Assembly: GCF_036898825.1 (NCBI RefSeq)
Contig: NZ_JARUND010000002.1
Location: 4,092,001 to 4,156,000, forward strand
Source of the DNA: Streptomyces sp. B21-083
GTDB taxonomy: Bacteria; Actinomycetota; Actinomycetes; Streptomycetales; Streptomycetaceae
Direction: 5' to 3'
Length of the DNA: 64,000 nucleotides
Shown here: positions 44,752 through 54,272 of the stretch, piece by piece
How the letters are laid out: the number at the start of each line of letters is the position of its first letter
How positions within the stretch are numbered: position 1 is the first letter of the stretch
Made by a program: the position numbers and the translations under genes
The notes under the pieces: model-generated
The model's input: only the letters and a program-made list of their open reading frames with translations
Told to the model about the DNA's origin: nothing
Database searches by the model: none

Positions 44752-45794
44752 CGACGTACCCCCTCTTCGGTGCCAGGAGCGGCCCCGTACGGCGCCGGTC
44801 CCTGCGTTCCTTGTGCGGGCGCCCGGGGCGGCCGTACGAACTGCACGGACGACTGGTCCCGTACCAGGAAGCGTTCAGGCGTCTCGATGGTCGACAGCTT
44901 GCGCAACCACCAGAAGCCGAGCGCGAACAGACCGCAGACACCGGCGAGTACGACCTGCCCGATCGGCGTGCCGTACGGCTCCACGAACTCGCGGTTGAAG
45001 ATGGCGAGTCCGAGGACGAAGCCGACCGACACCACGACAACGATCTGTACAGACCGGCGAGTTGACGAACGCTGTGCCATGACCCGGTGCCGCATGTCGA
45101 CCTCCTCGCGCGCCGACTTCGCGAGTGCGCCCAGGACTTGACGCAGCCCCGGGCCGCGAAGCCGCGCGTTGAGGATGAGCGCCGCGACGATGATGTCGGC
45201 GGACGCGTCGTCGATCTCGTCCGCGAGCTGCTGAAGCGCCTCGGGGAGAGGAGTACGGGAGCGGAGCCGGTCGACCATCGCGTCCAGATGCGGACGCAGT
45301 ACCGGGGCCGCCGCGCGCGCCGACGCCGGGATCGCCTGCTCCAGACCGACAGCGCCGGCGATCGTGTCACGCAGCGACTCCGTCCAGGAGGCGAGGGCCT
45401 CGACGCGCCGCATACCGGCCCGTTCCTCCGCCGCACCGCCGAAGAGACGGTCCCAGAAGAAGACGAGGACACCGGCCGCGATACCGGCCACCGCCCACCG
45501 GGTGAGCACCAGCACGGCGAGTCCGACGAGGGCGGCGAGCGAACCGCGCTGCCCCGCGAACCGGATGAGTTCGTTCGCCCGCTCGCTGGCCTTCTGCTTC
45601 TCGTGCTCCGGTTTGACCGGCAGCCCACGGATCGCGATCAGGAGCAGCGCGAGCCCACCGCCGACGGTGACGCCGGCCACGAGCGAGTACAGGACCTCGG
45701 TGGAGAACAGTCCGCCCATGGAGCCGAGCGGGCCGGCCGCCACCGAGTACACGTCCCCGTACGCATGCGTATTGCTGTACGTCGTCATGGTCAC
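44748..45794 (-). CDS. tadB: Tad pilus inner-membrane protein TadB
   Basis: 348 residues, type II secretion F-domain (RVEALASWTESLRDTIAGAV and RGPGLRQVLGALAKSAREEV), with two N-terminal helices before it and two after it. The GTG overlaps the tadA stop (GTGA); an ATG two codons on is possible. The C-terminal tail is Pro/Ala/Gly-rich. Confidence 0.9.
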   Translation of the reverse strand: MTMTTYSNTHAYGDVYSVAAGPLGSMGGLFSTEVLYSLVAGVTVGGGLALLLIAIRGLPVKPEHEKQKASERANELIRFAGQRGSLAALVGLAVLVLTRWAVAGIAAGVLVFFWDRLFGGAAEERAGMRRVEALASWTESLRDTIAGAVGLEQAIPASARAAAPVLRPHLDAMVDRLRSRTPLPEALQQLADEIDDASADIIVAALILNARLRGPGLRQVLGALAKSAREEVDMRHRVMAQRSSTRRSVQIVVVVSVGFVLGLAIFNREFVEPYGTPIGQVVLAGVCGLFALGFWWLRKLSTIETPERFLVRDQSSVQFVRPPRAPAQGTQGPAPYGAAPGTEEGVRR

Positions 45795-47101
45795 CCCCAG
45801 TTCCCGCCGGGCAACCGGTACCCGTGCGCGACCAGATCGTCGAGGCAGGAAATGGGCGCGTGCGGCACGATGCGGCCGTCCGGGGTCTCGGCGAAGATCT
45901 CGCTGGACAGCACACGGCCGTCCACGCCGTTGACCTCGCGGACCGAGGTCACCATGCGCTGGAGCCGCCCGCCCGTCTGGTAGTTGTTGCGCCGCTGGAT
46001 GAAGACGACGAAGTTCACCGCGCCCGCGACGAGCATCTGGCTGGCCTCGATGGGCAGCCGCTCCGCCGCCTGGAGCGCGTACGTGGAAATACGGTTGAAG
46101 ACCTCGTGCGAGCTGTTGGCGTGGATCGTGGAGAGCGAGCCGTCGTTGCCCTGTGACATCGCGTTGAGCATCGTCACGATCTCGTCGCCGAGGACCTCAC
46201 CGACGATGACGCGGGAGGGGTTCATACGCAGCGACCGTCGCACCAGCTCGGCCATCGAAATCATGCCCAGGCCCTCGGAGTTGGGCAACCGTTCCTCGAA
46301 CGCCACGACGTTGGGGTGGAGTTCGGGAAACTGGTCGAGGCCCAGCTCCATCGCACGCTCGACGGTGATGAGTCGCTCGTGCGGCGGGATCTCGTTGGCG
46401 AGGGCCCGAAGCAGCGTCGTCTTACCGGCGTTGGTGGCGCCCGCGATCATGATGTTCTTCCGGGCGCGCACCGCACAGGCCATGAAGTGCGCGACTTCCG
46501 GAGTGACGGTGCCGTTCCCGACGAGGTCGGAGATGAAGACCTTGCCCATGCGCGCGCGACGGATGGAGAGCGCCGGGCGCCGGGTCACATCCATGACGGC
46601 CGACAGACGCGACCCGTCCGGCAGTCGCAGGTCGAGCTGCGGATTGGCGGAGTCGAAGGGCCGGGAGGAGAGCCCGGAGTAGGCGCCGAGCACCTGAATG
46701 AGCTCAATAAGTTCTTCATCGCTCTCGGCGACGGGGTCACCGGCGACCTCGCGCCCATCGGAATACCCGACGAAGACCTGGTCGTACCCGTTGATGTCGA
46801 TGTTCTCGACGTCGACGTTGTCGAGCAGCGGCTGCAGCCTGCCGACCCCGAAGAGCGCGGCGTGCACGGCAGCCGCGTACTGCTCCTCGGTCTCGGCATC
46901 CAGCGGCGTACGCCCGGCGTTGATCTCGGTGCGGGCGTAGTCCTCGAGGATCTGGGCTATGACGGCCCGCGCGTACTGCCGCTCGTCCTCGCCGGACATC
47001 GGCGTGACGTTGGAGGCCTGGTCGAGTCGACGTTGCTCGGCGATCCGGTCACCGGCGTCCTGCCGGAACCGCTTGACCAACGAGTGGTCGACAGCGGTCA
47101 T
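45791..47101 (-). CDS. tadA: Tad pilus ATPase TadA (CpaF family)
   Basis: 436-residue secretion ATPase. Walker A is GATNAGKTTLLRAL; the CpaF-type signature NEIPPHERLITVERAMEL, the VIVGEVLGDEIVTMLNAMSQ Walker-B/Asp region and SLSTIHANSSHEVFNRI (His box) are all present. It powers pilin assembly. The ATG overlaps the tadZ stop. Hexameric in known relatives. Confidence 0.95.
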   Translation of the reverse strand: MTAVDHSLVKRFRQDAGDRIAEQRRLDQASNVTPMSGEDERQYARAVIAQILEDYARTEINAGRTPLDAETEEQYAAAVHAALFGVGRLQPLLDNVDVENIDINGYDQVFVGYSDGREVAGDPVAESDEELIELIQVLGAYSGLSSRPFDSANPQLDLRLPDGSRLSAVMDVTRRPALSIRRARMGKVFISDLVGNGTVTPEVAHFMACAVRARKNIMIAGATNAGKTTLLRALANEIPPHERLITVERAMELGLDQFPELHPNVVAFEERLPNSEGLGMISMAELVRRSLRMNPSRVIVGEVLGDEIVTMLNAMSQGNDGSLSTIHANSSHEVFNRISTYALQAAERLPIEASQMLVAGAVNFVVFIQRRNNYQTGGRLQRMVTSVREVNGVDGRVLSSEIFAETPDGRIVPHAPISCLDDLVAHGYRLPGGNWG

Positions 47102-48030
47102 CGGCCGGCTCCGGCATGACCGGGCTGACCGCCGGCGTAACCGGACTGACCACCGGCGTGACCGGGACCGGGCTGCTGACCGGCCTGGCCGGGCATCGGG
47201 ATCTGGTGACCCTGGACCTGGCTGGGTACGGACCATGCGGCGCCGTACTGCTGATACAGATCCGAAGTCACCTTGCGGGCCGACCGGATGAGCATCGACT
47301 TGTCGAGCCGCCCGCGCTTACGCCCGGCCAACTGCTCGGCCCCGGCCGGGTCTTCGGCGAGGGTGCCCACCACCCGGGCACCCGTCTGCGCGTGTACGAG
47401 CATGTCGTTGACCTGGTTGACCAACTTGCCCGAGTTGTTCGGATCGGCGATGAGGATGACCCCGATGAGGGGGTTCGCGAGACTGGCGGCGCCGCGCGGA
47501 CCACCGTGCAACTTGGTGGAGAGGGCGGCGGCGCGGTCGCGCACGCGCGCGATGGCTTCCGGTTCAGTCCGGGAGACGAGCAGCACGAGCGCGGCATGCG
47601 GAAACAGCTCGACGACAGAGGTGTCCCCGCTGATGCGTCCGCAGTCGGCGATGACGTCGGCGGGCGCGTTCGGGGAGTCGGCGAGCTGCGCGAAGGCGCT
47701 GCCGAGGGTGGGCCAGAGCCCGGCGAGCGCGGCGGCCTGCTCGGCGATACCGAGCCCGACGAGCACTTCGAGCCCGCCGCTCAACGGCTGGACGTGATCC
47801 CAGAGTTGATCGGGAACGAGCCCGCGCCGAGCGGTCGCGGCAATGGACAGCATGCCGGTGTTGGGGTTGAGCATCCCGCCGTGCGCGGCGGCACTCCGGT
47901 AGACGAGGTCACCGCCGGCCGGGTCGGTCTCGGCAAGCAGAGCCCGCCGAGGCCAGACCGCCGCGAGTGCGACGGCCGCGGTGGTCACGCCGGGTGAACC
48001 CTTGTCGGCGGCAAGAACGATGAGCGCCAT
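47098..48030 (-). CDS. tadZ: CpaE/TadZ-like P-loop protein
   Basis: 310 residues of the MinD/ParA family. The N-terminus carries LAADKGSPGVTTAAVALAAV, a deviant Walker A in which the usual final lysine is absent (GSPGVTT), as in several Streptomyces pilus CpaE relatives. The C-terminal 45 residues are GQ/HAGG repeats. It probably positions the Tad machine. Confidence 0.88.
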   Translation of the reverse strand: MALIVLAADKGSPGVTTAAVALAAVWPRRALLAETDPAGGDLVYRSAAAHGGMLNPNTGMLSIAATARRGLVPDQLWDHVQPLSGGLEVLVGLGIAEQAAALAGLWPTLGSAFAQLADSPNAPADVIADCGRISGDTSVVELFPHAALVLLVSRTEPEAIARVRDRAAALSTKLHGGPRGAASLANPLIGVILIADPNNSGKLVNQVNDMLVHAQTGARVVGTLAEDPAGAEQLAGRKRGRLDKSMLIRSARKVTSDLYQQYGAAWSVPSQVQGHQIPMPGQAGQQPGPGHAGGQSGYAGGQPGHAGAGR

Positions 48031-48046
48031 GGTTCTGGGGCCGCCT

Positions 48047-48772
48047 TCAGCTGCTGGGGATGAGCACGAGAGCCACTTGGCCGGCTGCAGCGGCCTGAGC
48101 CAGTTCGGCAGCCTTGGTGCTGTCGACGGTGAGGGTGACGGGCAGGTTGGTGCTGCTTATCACGTCACTGTCCGTGGTCTCCTGCAGGAAACTGACCTTC
48201 GCTTTGTCCACGATCAGGCTGGTGCTGGCGCTGGACGAGGAGGAGTCGCTGGAACCAGTGCTGGAGCCGGTGCCTGTGGTGTTGCCGACGCGGTAGGCGG
48301 CGACGAGGTCCCCCTGCTTGAGGTTGTTCGGGTACTGACCCTCCTTGAGGGAGAGCCCGACGGTGGCCTGCCCGGCGCCGAGGCCGGTCTCGCCGGTGAA
48401 CATCTGGCCTACAGGGACGACTCCCCCAGGGATCGGGCTGACGGCCTTCAGCTTCATCAGGCCGGAAAGCTGCTCCCACGGGATGTAGTCGATGCTGTCG
48501 TCGGCTGCGACAAGGACGGAGGCCGTGTTGGCCTTGCTGACGTGCCCCCCAGCCGGAATCGGCTTGGTCACCTTGACGACCTCGATCCGGTCACCAGCCC
48601 GCAACACCAGCGTCGTCGCGCCCAGCGCCCCGAGAAGAATCAGAAGCACCGCGAGGGCGGCAAGAGCCGGTTTGCGTTCGCGAGGCGGCGCCGGGAGCCG
48701 CTCGCCGGACATCGGCGGAGCGGGCACCGAGGAACGGCCGCCACCCGCACCCGTACGCTCTTGGATCTTCAC
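48047..48772 (-). CDS. CpaB/RcpC-like SAF-domain protein
   Basis: 241 residues. A cytoplasmic Pro-rich start, one helix (ALAALAVLLILLGALGATTL) and a SAF domain with KVTKPIPAGGHVSKAN follow; the C-terminal half contains a long Ser/Thr/Gly loop. CpaB proteins stabilise the pilus channel and may bind peptidoglycan. First gene of the tad operon, GTG with GGGGAG upstream. Confidence 0.85.
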   Translation of the reverse strand: MKIQERTGAGGGRSSVPAPPMSGERLPAPPRERKPALAALAVLLILLGALGATTLVLRAGDRIEVVKVTKPIPAGGHVSKANTASVLVAADDSIDYIPWEQLSGLMKLKAVSPIPGGVVPVGQMFTGETGLGAGQATVGLSLKEGQYPNNLKQGDLVAAYRVGNTTGTGSSTGSSDSSSSSASTSLIVDKAKVSFLQETTDSDVISSTNLPVTLTVDSTKAAELAQAAAAGQVALVLIPSS

Positions 48773-49651
48773 GCAACAGCTCCCCGTACACCCACGAAAA
48801 ATTCTGCCAATTTACGTGCCAAATGGGACACTTCACTCGCGAAGTACGCGATACACCCTTGCCGGACGTACCGCCCGACCTGGCCAACTAGCCAGCGCTG
48901 GAGTGAGTGTCAAGCCATGGCACCGTATCAGCCGCACATAAGCCCCTCAAGGCGCGTTCTGAATCGTGAACAGCGAGGGGCACAACGTTATTCACGCGCA
49001 ACCATGGTCGTACGGTTGCTGGTTGGACACGGGGATGCGCATGGAGCACCTGCTGTGCACGCGCGAATCCGTTGCCCACCCGACATCTACAGGTCAGACA
49101 ACCCGGGCCACCGCCCGACCCGTCGCCACGGATCTCCCATCAGGCCTGCACGATTCGCTCACGCGAGGGGGACGGACCGGTTCCGTCGTACGAGGGATAT
49201 GCCTCAGCAGCGCGTGCCCTCTCGCAGCGCTCCCTCGAAGGGTTCCAGGACTTCGTCCAGGCTCATCTCACGCCACCCCTAACCTCCCGACCGCTCTTCC
49301 GACACAGTCGCCTGTGTCCTGACCCTGCGCCTTCACTCGTTCGTGGACCCGGCGACCAACCTGGAGTTGTACGGACGAGTGATCTCGGGGCTGGGCGCGC
49401 GGACGCCGTTCCTCTATAGCCCGATAGCTGCCGCGAAGGCGGCCGAAACAGCACGGCTCCGGGCATTGCCTCACCGTCCGGGGCCGAGTGCATCTCCGGA
49501 TGGACACGACCAGGACACAGGACGTATCGAATTTGTGCCCATAGATTCACAAACACCCCCGCCGCGACAGCAGTCCGGCCTGGCAGCACCACAAGCCCCC
49601 CAGATACCGTCAGGGCTCTCAGCTGTATCGACATCTCACGGGGAGCCCACC
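48773..49651. other. Large divergent intergenic region, tad operon / cassette B
   Basis: About 880 bp. The left end is AT-rich (ACGAAAAATTCTGCCAATTT) and probably carries the tad promoter. Frames of 100 codons or so exist in the middle but have no family resemblance, starts or ribosome sites I trust. The right end supplies the promoter of the cassette B lipoprotein. Confidence 0.45.
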
Positions 49652-50323
49652 TTGAAGCGCCGCTCTTTGCCCGTTGCTGCCGCGCTCTCCGCTGCCGCAG
49701 CCCTGCTGTTGACGGCCTGCGGCAGCGGAGACGACAACTCCAGCGACAACAATAAAATCGCCGGCGCGGAACAGACCACGGCAACACCGTCGAAGTCGGC
49801 GGAGCCGTCGGCGACAGCGGCGGAGGGCGGATCGGACGGCGTGGACGTGTCGCTGCCCAAGGACATGAACCTGGTCTTCGACTGGACCAAGCCGACGGAC
49901 AAGAACGAAGCGGCGGCGATGGACGACGCCGCGAACTTCTTCCGCTCGATTTACCGGGGCGTCGACAAGCGCACGACCAGGGACGCAGCCGTATCTGCCT
50001 ACGCCACGGGCGACGGACTCCACTACGCGCAGGTACAGATCAACGAATGGATCAAGGGCGGCTGGACCGCGACCGGCACGCTGCGCCACTACGAGGCCAC
50101 CACCCGGTCCGCCGCGAACGGCAACTCCGTGGAGGTAGCGTTCTGCGCGGACGCTGGCAAGTTCTACGGCAAGGAAATCAAGACCGGGAAGGTCCTGAAG
50201 ACCGAGAGCAGCATCAAGGACTTCGACTACTACAAGATCATCATGGTCAAGTTCCCTACAAATACAGGCTTGTGGCAGGCATCCAAGGTCTTCGTCGAGA
50301 CCGAGGCGGCGAAGTGCCAGTGA
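49652..50323 (+). CDS. Predicted lipoprotein (cassette B)
   Basis: 223 residues, TTG start after GGGGAG. The signal peptide ends in lipobox LLTAC followed by GSGDDNSSDNN, nearly the same as the GGGDDNSSPDD of the cassette A lipoprotein. The mature domain shares FDWTKPTDKNEAAAMDDAAN (compare FENWTSGDPEEQALL), a cysteine in EVAFCADAGKFYGKE and a final cysteine (AAKCQ). Overlaps the next gene (GTGA). Confidence 0.82.
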   Translation: MKRRSLPVAAALSAAAALLLTACGSGDDNSSDNNKIAGAEQTTATPSKSAEPSATAAEGGSDGVDVSLPKDMNLVFDWTKPTDKNEAAAMDDAANFFRSIYRGVDKRTTRDAAVSAYATGDGLHYAQVQINEWIKGGWTATGTLRHYEATTRSAANGNSVEVAFCADAGKFYGKEIKTGKVLKTESSIKDFDYYKIIMVKFPTNTGLWQASKVFVETEAAKCQ

Positions 50324-51399
50324 ACAGCTCGCGGCGCACAGTCCTCGGCACCGCCGCTCTGACTCTGACCCTCAGTATCCTTCTCTTCACGGTCCCGGCT
50401 TACGCGGGAAAGCCTGTGGGTTCCGGCCAGGGAGCGGACACCGAGCAACAGGGCGGCGGCGACAGCACCGGCATCTACGCGGCCGCCCAGATCCAGTACT
50501 CCGGCTCCGTCGCCAAGGGCGGCAGCACCGGCAACGTAACGTCGGCCGACGTCAACTGGACGCCCCCGGCCTGCTGGTACGCCCCCTATCTCGGTGCCAA
50601 GGACTTCAAGGCGAAGATGTCCAAGAGCATCGAGGACCAACTGAACACACCCGGCATGGGCGGTACCGCCGGCTCGGCGCTGGGCCAGACGCAGAGCCAC
50701 TACGAGGACGAGTTCGGCTGGATCGACACCCCCGGCTACAAGGACTACAACGTCGACAAGGACGGCGAGGGAATGTTCTGGGCCGGCGTCGAGAACCCCA
50801 ACGAGCCGGACGTCCTCAAGCGGAACTCGTGCAGCGACCTCCCGTTCTGGGTCGACAACGGCGAGGCCCCGCCACCCCGGTACGAACAGGCCATCAGCCC
50901 GGAGATTCTCGCCGGCCTCGCCTACCAGCACATGCAGCTTCCGGACACCAAGGTCACCCTGGCCCCCGCAGCCAACACCAAGGTGAACCTGCCGACCTGG
51001 GCGTGGCTGAACAAGGCCGTCTTCGACGAGGTCCAGGCAACGGCGGCCGTCAACGCCCCGGGCTTGAACATCCAGGCCACGACCACCGCCAAGCCTGTGT
51101 CCCTCAAGCTGGAGCCGGGCACCGCGGACGCCGAGACCTATCCGGCCTCCGGCGAGTGCGTCATCAACGCCGACGGCTCCATCGGCGAGCCCTACGCCCA
51201 GGGCAGGGCCGGCCAGACACCGCCGTGCGGACTCAAGTACCTTCGCTCCTCGGGCGACGGGACGTACAACCTGAGGGCGACCATCACCTGGGACATCGCC
51301 TGGACCGGCACCGGCGGCGCGGGCGGCGACCTGCCCAACGGCTCGTTCGGCAGCGAACAGGCGATCACCGTCCAGGAGATCCAGGCCGTCAACAGGTGA
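50320..51399 (+). CDS. Secreted protein paired with lipoprotein (cassette B)
   Basis: 359 residues with a signal peptide (LGTAALTLTLSILLFTVPAY). Shares VDVNW/ADVNWTPPACWYAP, GYKDYNVDKDG, KVNLPTWAWLNKAVFDEVQA and EIQAVNR with the cassette A product. Cysteines are retained at the same points. GTG start coupled to the lipoprotein gene. Unknown function; the two paralogues flank the two pilus blocks. Confidence 0.82.
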   Translation: MNSSRRTVLGTAALTLTLSILLFTVPAYAGKPVGSGQGADTEQQGGGDSTGIYAAAQIQYSGSVAKGGSTGNVTSADVNWTPPACWYAPYLGAKDFKAKMSKSIEDQLNTPGMGGTAGSALGQTQSHYEDEFGWIDTPGYKDYNVDKDGEGMFWAGVENPNEPDVLKRNSCSDLPFWVDNGEAPPPRYEQAISPEILAGLAYQHMQLPDTKVTLAPAANTKVNLPTWAWLNKAVFDEVQATAAVNAPGLNIQATTTAKPVSLKLEPGTADAETYPASGECVINADGSIGEPYAQGRAGQTPPCGLKYLRSSGDGTYNLRATITWDIAWTGTGGAGGDLPNGSFGSEQAITVQEIQAVNR

Positions 51400-51502
51400 G
51401 TGCGGAACTGTCATAACCCCGGTCCCCGCGCCGTCCGGAAAATTCGCGTTTCGCCTTCGTCTCCGCCCTTCGCACCTCAAACGAATAATCGGGGGAATGT
51501 CA

Positions 51503-51790
51503 ATGTCGGACCTGATCGTCGACTTCGACCTGCTCAGCACGTCGGCGAAACAACTCAACGCCATTCAGCGCGAGTTCAAGAACCTCGACGACTGGAAGGA
51601 CGAGATCAAGTCTGTCGTTGGAGCCTCCGAACTCAAAGAGGCCATGACCGACTTCATCGACAACTGGGACGACAACCGCAAGCGCCTGCTGGAATCGCTG
51701 GAATCCGTCGGGAAAATGGTCGAGGGGACACTGGAAACGTTCAAGAACCTCGACGACGAGCTGGCCAAGGCTGGGAAAAAGAAGAAGTAG
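51503..51790 (+). CDS. WXG100-like small protein
   Basis: 95 residues, helical hairpin with FIDNWDDNRKRLLESLESV at the turn. Ribosome site GGGGGA is six bases before this ATG; another ATG two codons upstream sits too close to it. Followed by the large protein at 51,841 with only 50 bp between. Ends in a Lys-rich tail (KAGKKKK). Close in pattern to 41,595 and 61,690. Confidence 0.75.
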   Translation: MSDLIVDFDLLSTSAKQLNAIQREFKNLDDWKDEIKSVVGASELKEAMTDFIDNWDDNRKRLLESLESVGKMVEGTLETFKNLDDELAKAGKKKK

Positions 51791-51840
51791 GGGCCGTACG
51801 TCCCGTAACCGCCGGCTGAACGCTGTCTTCTGGGGGAGAA

Positions 51841-53190
51841 ATGGCAAGACCGAAGGACTGGCATCCACTGCGGGAAAGTGATCCCGTACCGGGGGATCCC
51901 GAGGGCGTCCGTGGCCAGGTCACGCACATGAAGAAGATCGCCGAGTTCCTGCGGACGCAGGCCGCGGCGCTCACTGCGATGGCCGACGCCGACAACCTCA
52001 AGGGCCAGTATGCCGAGAAACTGGGTGAGGACGCCCGCGGCCTGGGCCGCAAGCTCGACCAGGCTGAGGACCGCTATCGCGAGGTGAAGGGACACCTGTC
52101 CAACTGGGCGGACGAACTGGAGGAGTTCCAGCGGAAGGCCGACAAGGCACTCGGCGACGCCCAGGACGCTCAGCGCATCATCGACCGCCACGCGGCGAAG
52201 GCGGACGAAAAGGCGGGCTCGGAAGAGAAGAAGGACGGAGAAACCGGGGAGGCCCACAGCTCCCCGGAAGACAATCCCGAACTCAAGCGCGCCAAGGAGG
52301 ATCTGGAAGACGCGCGGAAACGGGTCAACGCGGCAGCCGGTGACTATGAGGAGCGGGCCGGTCATTTCGCGGGAAAGATTCGCTCGTCCATTGATGACGA
52401 CATGAAGGACAGCTGGTGGAACGATGTCAAGGGGTGGGTGGCTGACGCCGAATGGCTCGGCGACTGGGCCGAGTATCTGAGCTGGGCCGCGACCATCGTG
52501 GGTATCGCCGCCATGTTCTTCCCTTTCCTCGGCCCGCTCGCGCTCGCACTGACCATCGCCGTGACTCTGATCCACCTCTCGCAAGCACTCACCGGAAACG
52601 GCTCGTGGTTCGACGTCATCATGGACATCGGCGCGCTCAAAATGGCACGGAACGGAATCAGGGCGGCCAAGGCCGTCAAGGCCCTCCAAGCGAGTTCCCG
52701 GAAGACCGCGGCCGGACTGGCCAAGGACAAGGCTGCGGCGCAGGCAGCGCGGGGCAATGCGGGGGCCAGGGACACTGCGGCCCGCGCCGGGCGACGGCGC
52801 GGCGGGACGTCGAGCAAGACCCGCGACAAGGCCCGTGCTCGCCGTCTGCGCATGGAAGGCGAGAACCGCGCAGTTGGCAAACGAGCCTCCGATGAGGTGC
52901 GTGACGCCGAGATGCCGCAGGTCAGCGCGCAGGAAACGGCCAATGCATTGGGCGACAAGGCACTCGGTCGCCAGATGAAGGACATCACCAAGCTGCGGGA
53001 CGAGTATCCGAACAGCAGCATCCTCGCCGACAACGCTCGGCAGGCCGCGCGCCACAAGGATGCCATCCAGGGCTCGTGGGGTGTTTCCACCGTGCTTGAC
53101 GTGGCCGACAAGACCGGGGACGCCGTCAGTGATGGCGAGTACGGCAGGATGAAGGGCGGAATGACCGTACCCGTAGGCTCGCAATGGTGA
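51841..53190 (+). CDS. Large T7SS-type substrate candidate with central membrane hairpin
   Basis: 449 residues. Opens with HPLRESDPVPGDPEGVRGQV and a long helical coil (to about 200), then a WxxxAEWLGDWAEYLSWAAT segment and two hydrophobic helices near 220-250, then an Ala/Lys/Arg-rich tail. It aligns in layout with the 509-residue product at 60,164: DPxPGDPE at the start and GNGSWFDV/GEGSWFDV after the membrane segment. No toxin active site is visible. It follows the WXG100-like gene as if an operon. Confidence 0.7.
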   Translation: MARPKDWHPLRESDPVPGDPEGVRGQVTHMKKIAEFLRTQAAALTAMADADNLKGQYAEKLGEDARGLGRKLDQAEDRYREVKGHLSNWADELEEFQRKADKALGDAQDAQRIIDRHAAKADEKAGSEEKKDGETGEAHSSPEDNPELKRAKEDLEDARKRVNAAAGDYEERAGHFAGKIRSSIDDDMKDSWWNDVKGWVADAEWLGDWAEYLSWAATIVGIAAMFFPFLGPLALALTIAVTLIHLSQALTGNGSWFDVIMDIGALKMARNGIRAAKAVKALQASSRKTAAGLAKDKAAAQAARGNAGARDTAARAGRRRGGTSSKTRDKARARRLRMEGENRAVGKRASDEVRDAEMPQVSAQETANALGDKALGRQMKDITKLRDEYPNSSILADNARQAARHKDAIQGSWGVSTVLDVADKTGDAVSDGEYGRMKGGMTVPVGSQW

Positions 53191-53203
53191 AGGAAGCTTA
53201 CTG

Positions 53204-53623
53204 ATGACCGACATCCCCCGCGACGGGGAAGCCGAGCAGGCCAACCTCCGACCACTGAGCCTTCTGTACGGCATGGCAGCCGTCAAAGTGGTCTTTATCT
53301 TGGCGTTGTTGCGTTTGTTTGCCGGACCGATGACCAAGGACTTCTTCGACAAGGAACTGATTTCGATGCCGACCTGGGAGTGGGCTCTGTTCTCGCTCAC
53401 TCCAGGAATCCTGGTCTTCTTGGCCCGGCGCCCACAGGACTGGGCCTGGCTCTCGAGTGAGCGTAACTTCCTCCGGATTCCGCTGAGTTTCTACTTCCTC
53501 TACGGGCTGGCCTTCGCCGTTTTTCAGGGCGTGTGGATCCTCTGGATCTCAGTCGCCGCAAGCGTCGGAGCCTTCGCGGGTATCCGTTACCTGAACAGCA
53601 AGGAGGCCGCCCATGACCACTGA
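53204..53623 (+). CDS. Small membrane protein
   Basis: 139 residues with about four helices (MAAVKVVFILALLRLFAGPM, then FSLTPGILVFL, IPLSFYFLYGLAFAVFQG and LWISVAASVGAFAGI). No recognised domain. ATG 13 bases after the stop of the preceding gene, and its end overlaps the next gene by 11 bases. Confidence 0.75.
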   Translation: MTDIPRDGEAEQANLRPLSLLYGMAAVKVVFILALLRLFAGPMTKDFFDKELISMPTWEWALFSLTPGILVFLARRPQDWAWLSSERNFLRIPLSFYFLYGLAFAVFQGVWILWISVAASVGAFAGIRYLNSKEAAHDH

Positions 53624-54272
53624 CCAAACCACCACACCGGTCACCGGCTACCGTCTCCTCCTCCCTGACCAGTGGGCGCAGGTCCCCCTGCGCCACGGTA
53701 CCGAGGAAGCGGTACACCGCATCCTGGAGGACGCCTACACCCGGATCCCCAAGAATGCGCCACCTGACAAAGTCAGCCCGTACAAGCGGGAACTGGCTCG
53801 AAGGTTCCGGCGAGCCGTCACACAGGCCCAGCAGACCAAGGGCCTTGACCTCTACCTGCCGGTGAAGCCCATGGGTGGCAGCGACTTAAGCTTCAGTCTG
53901 GGCGCTTCTATCCTCGTCTCGGAAAGCCTGCTCCCACGACGCTCCGGCGCCGAGGGCACTGGTGAACCAACCGATGCAGCCGTGCAGTTGCTGTCGCGTG
54001 ACGGGGCAGAAGGAGCTGACCTCAGCTCTGGGGAGATCGACGGTGCCCTCGCAGTGCGCCACGAGTACGTTGCTGCGGCCAACCCGGACCGGAGCACGGA
54101 ACTGGCCTCGCGACGGGTGGAATACATCGTGTCCGTACCGGGCGACCCGGACCGCTGGTTCGTGGCCGCCTTCTCCACCATCGGAGGTGGGGATCCGCGC
54201 GACGAGCTGTCCGAGGCTCTCGTCGAATGGTTCGACGCAGTGATGGCGAACCTCCGCTGGAGGCAGGGATGA
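53613..54272 (+). CDS. T7SS-associated GPA-family protein with TTA codon
   Basis: 219 residues, AAGGAGG ribosome site. Shares with its paralogues the start YRLLLPDQWAQVPL, a central beta region, VEYIVSVPGDPDRWFVAAFS and the closing helix SEALVEWFDAVMANLRW. Codon 92 (53,886-53,888) is TTA, the bldA codon. The family is present at least six times in the window, always beside WXG100-like or large helical genes. Function unknown; a chaperone or immunity partner is possible. Confidence 0.75.
   Translation: MTTDQTTTPVTGYRLLLPDQWAQVPLRHGTEEAVHRILEDAYTRIPKNAPPDKVSPYKRELARRFRRAVTQAQQTKGLDLYLPVKPMGGSDLSFSLGASILVSESLLPRRSGAEGTGEPTDAAVQLLSRDGAEGADLSSGEIDGALAVRHEYVAAANPDRSTELASRRVEYIVSVPGDPDRWFVAAFSTIGGGDPRDELSEALVEWFDAVMANLRWRQG

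Noticed and set aside
48773..49651. Possible protein-coding fragments in the tad/cassette B gap
   Set aside because: Short frames with no start, ribosome site or similarity I could identify; recorded as intergenic.
51841..53190. Polymorphic toxin with C-terminal nuclease
   Set aside because: The tail has no visible catalytic motif; called only a T7SS-type substrate candidate.
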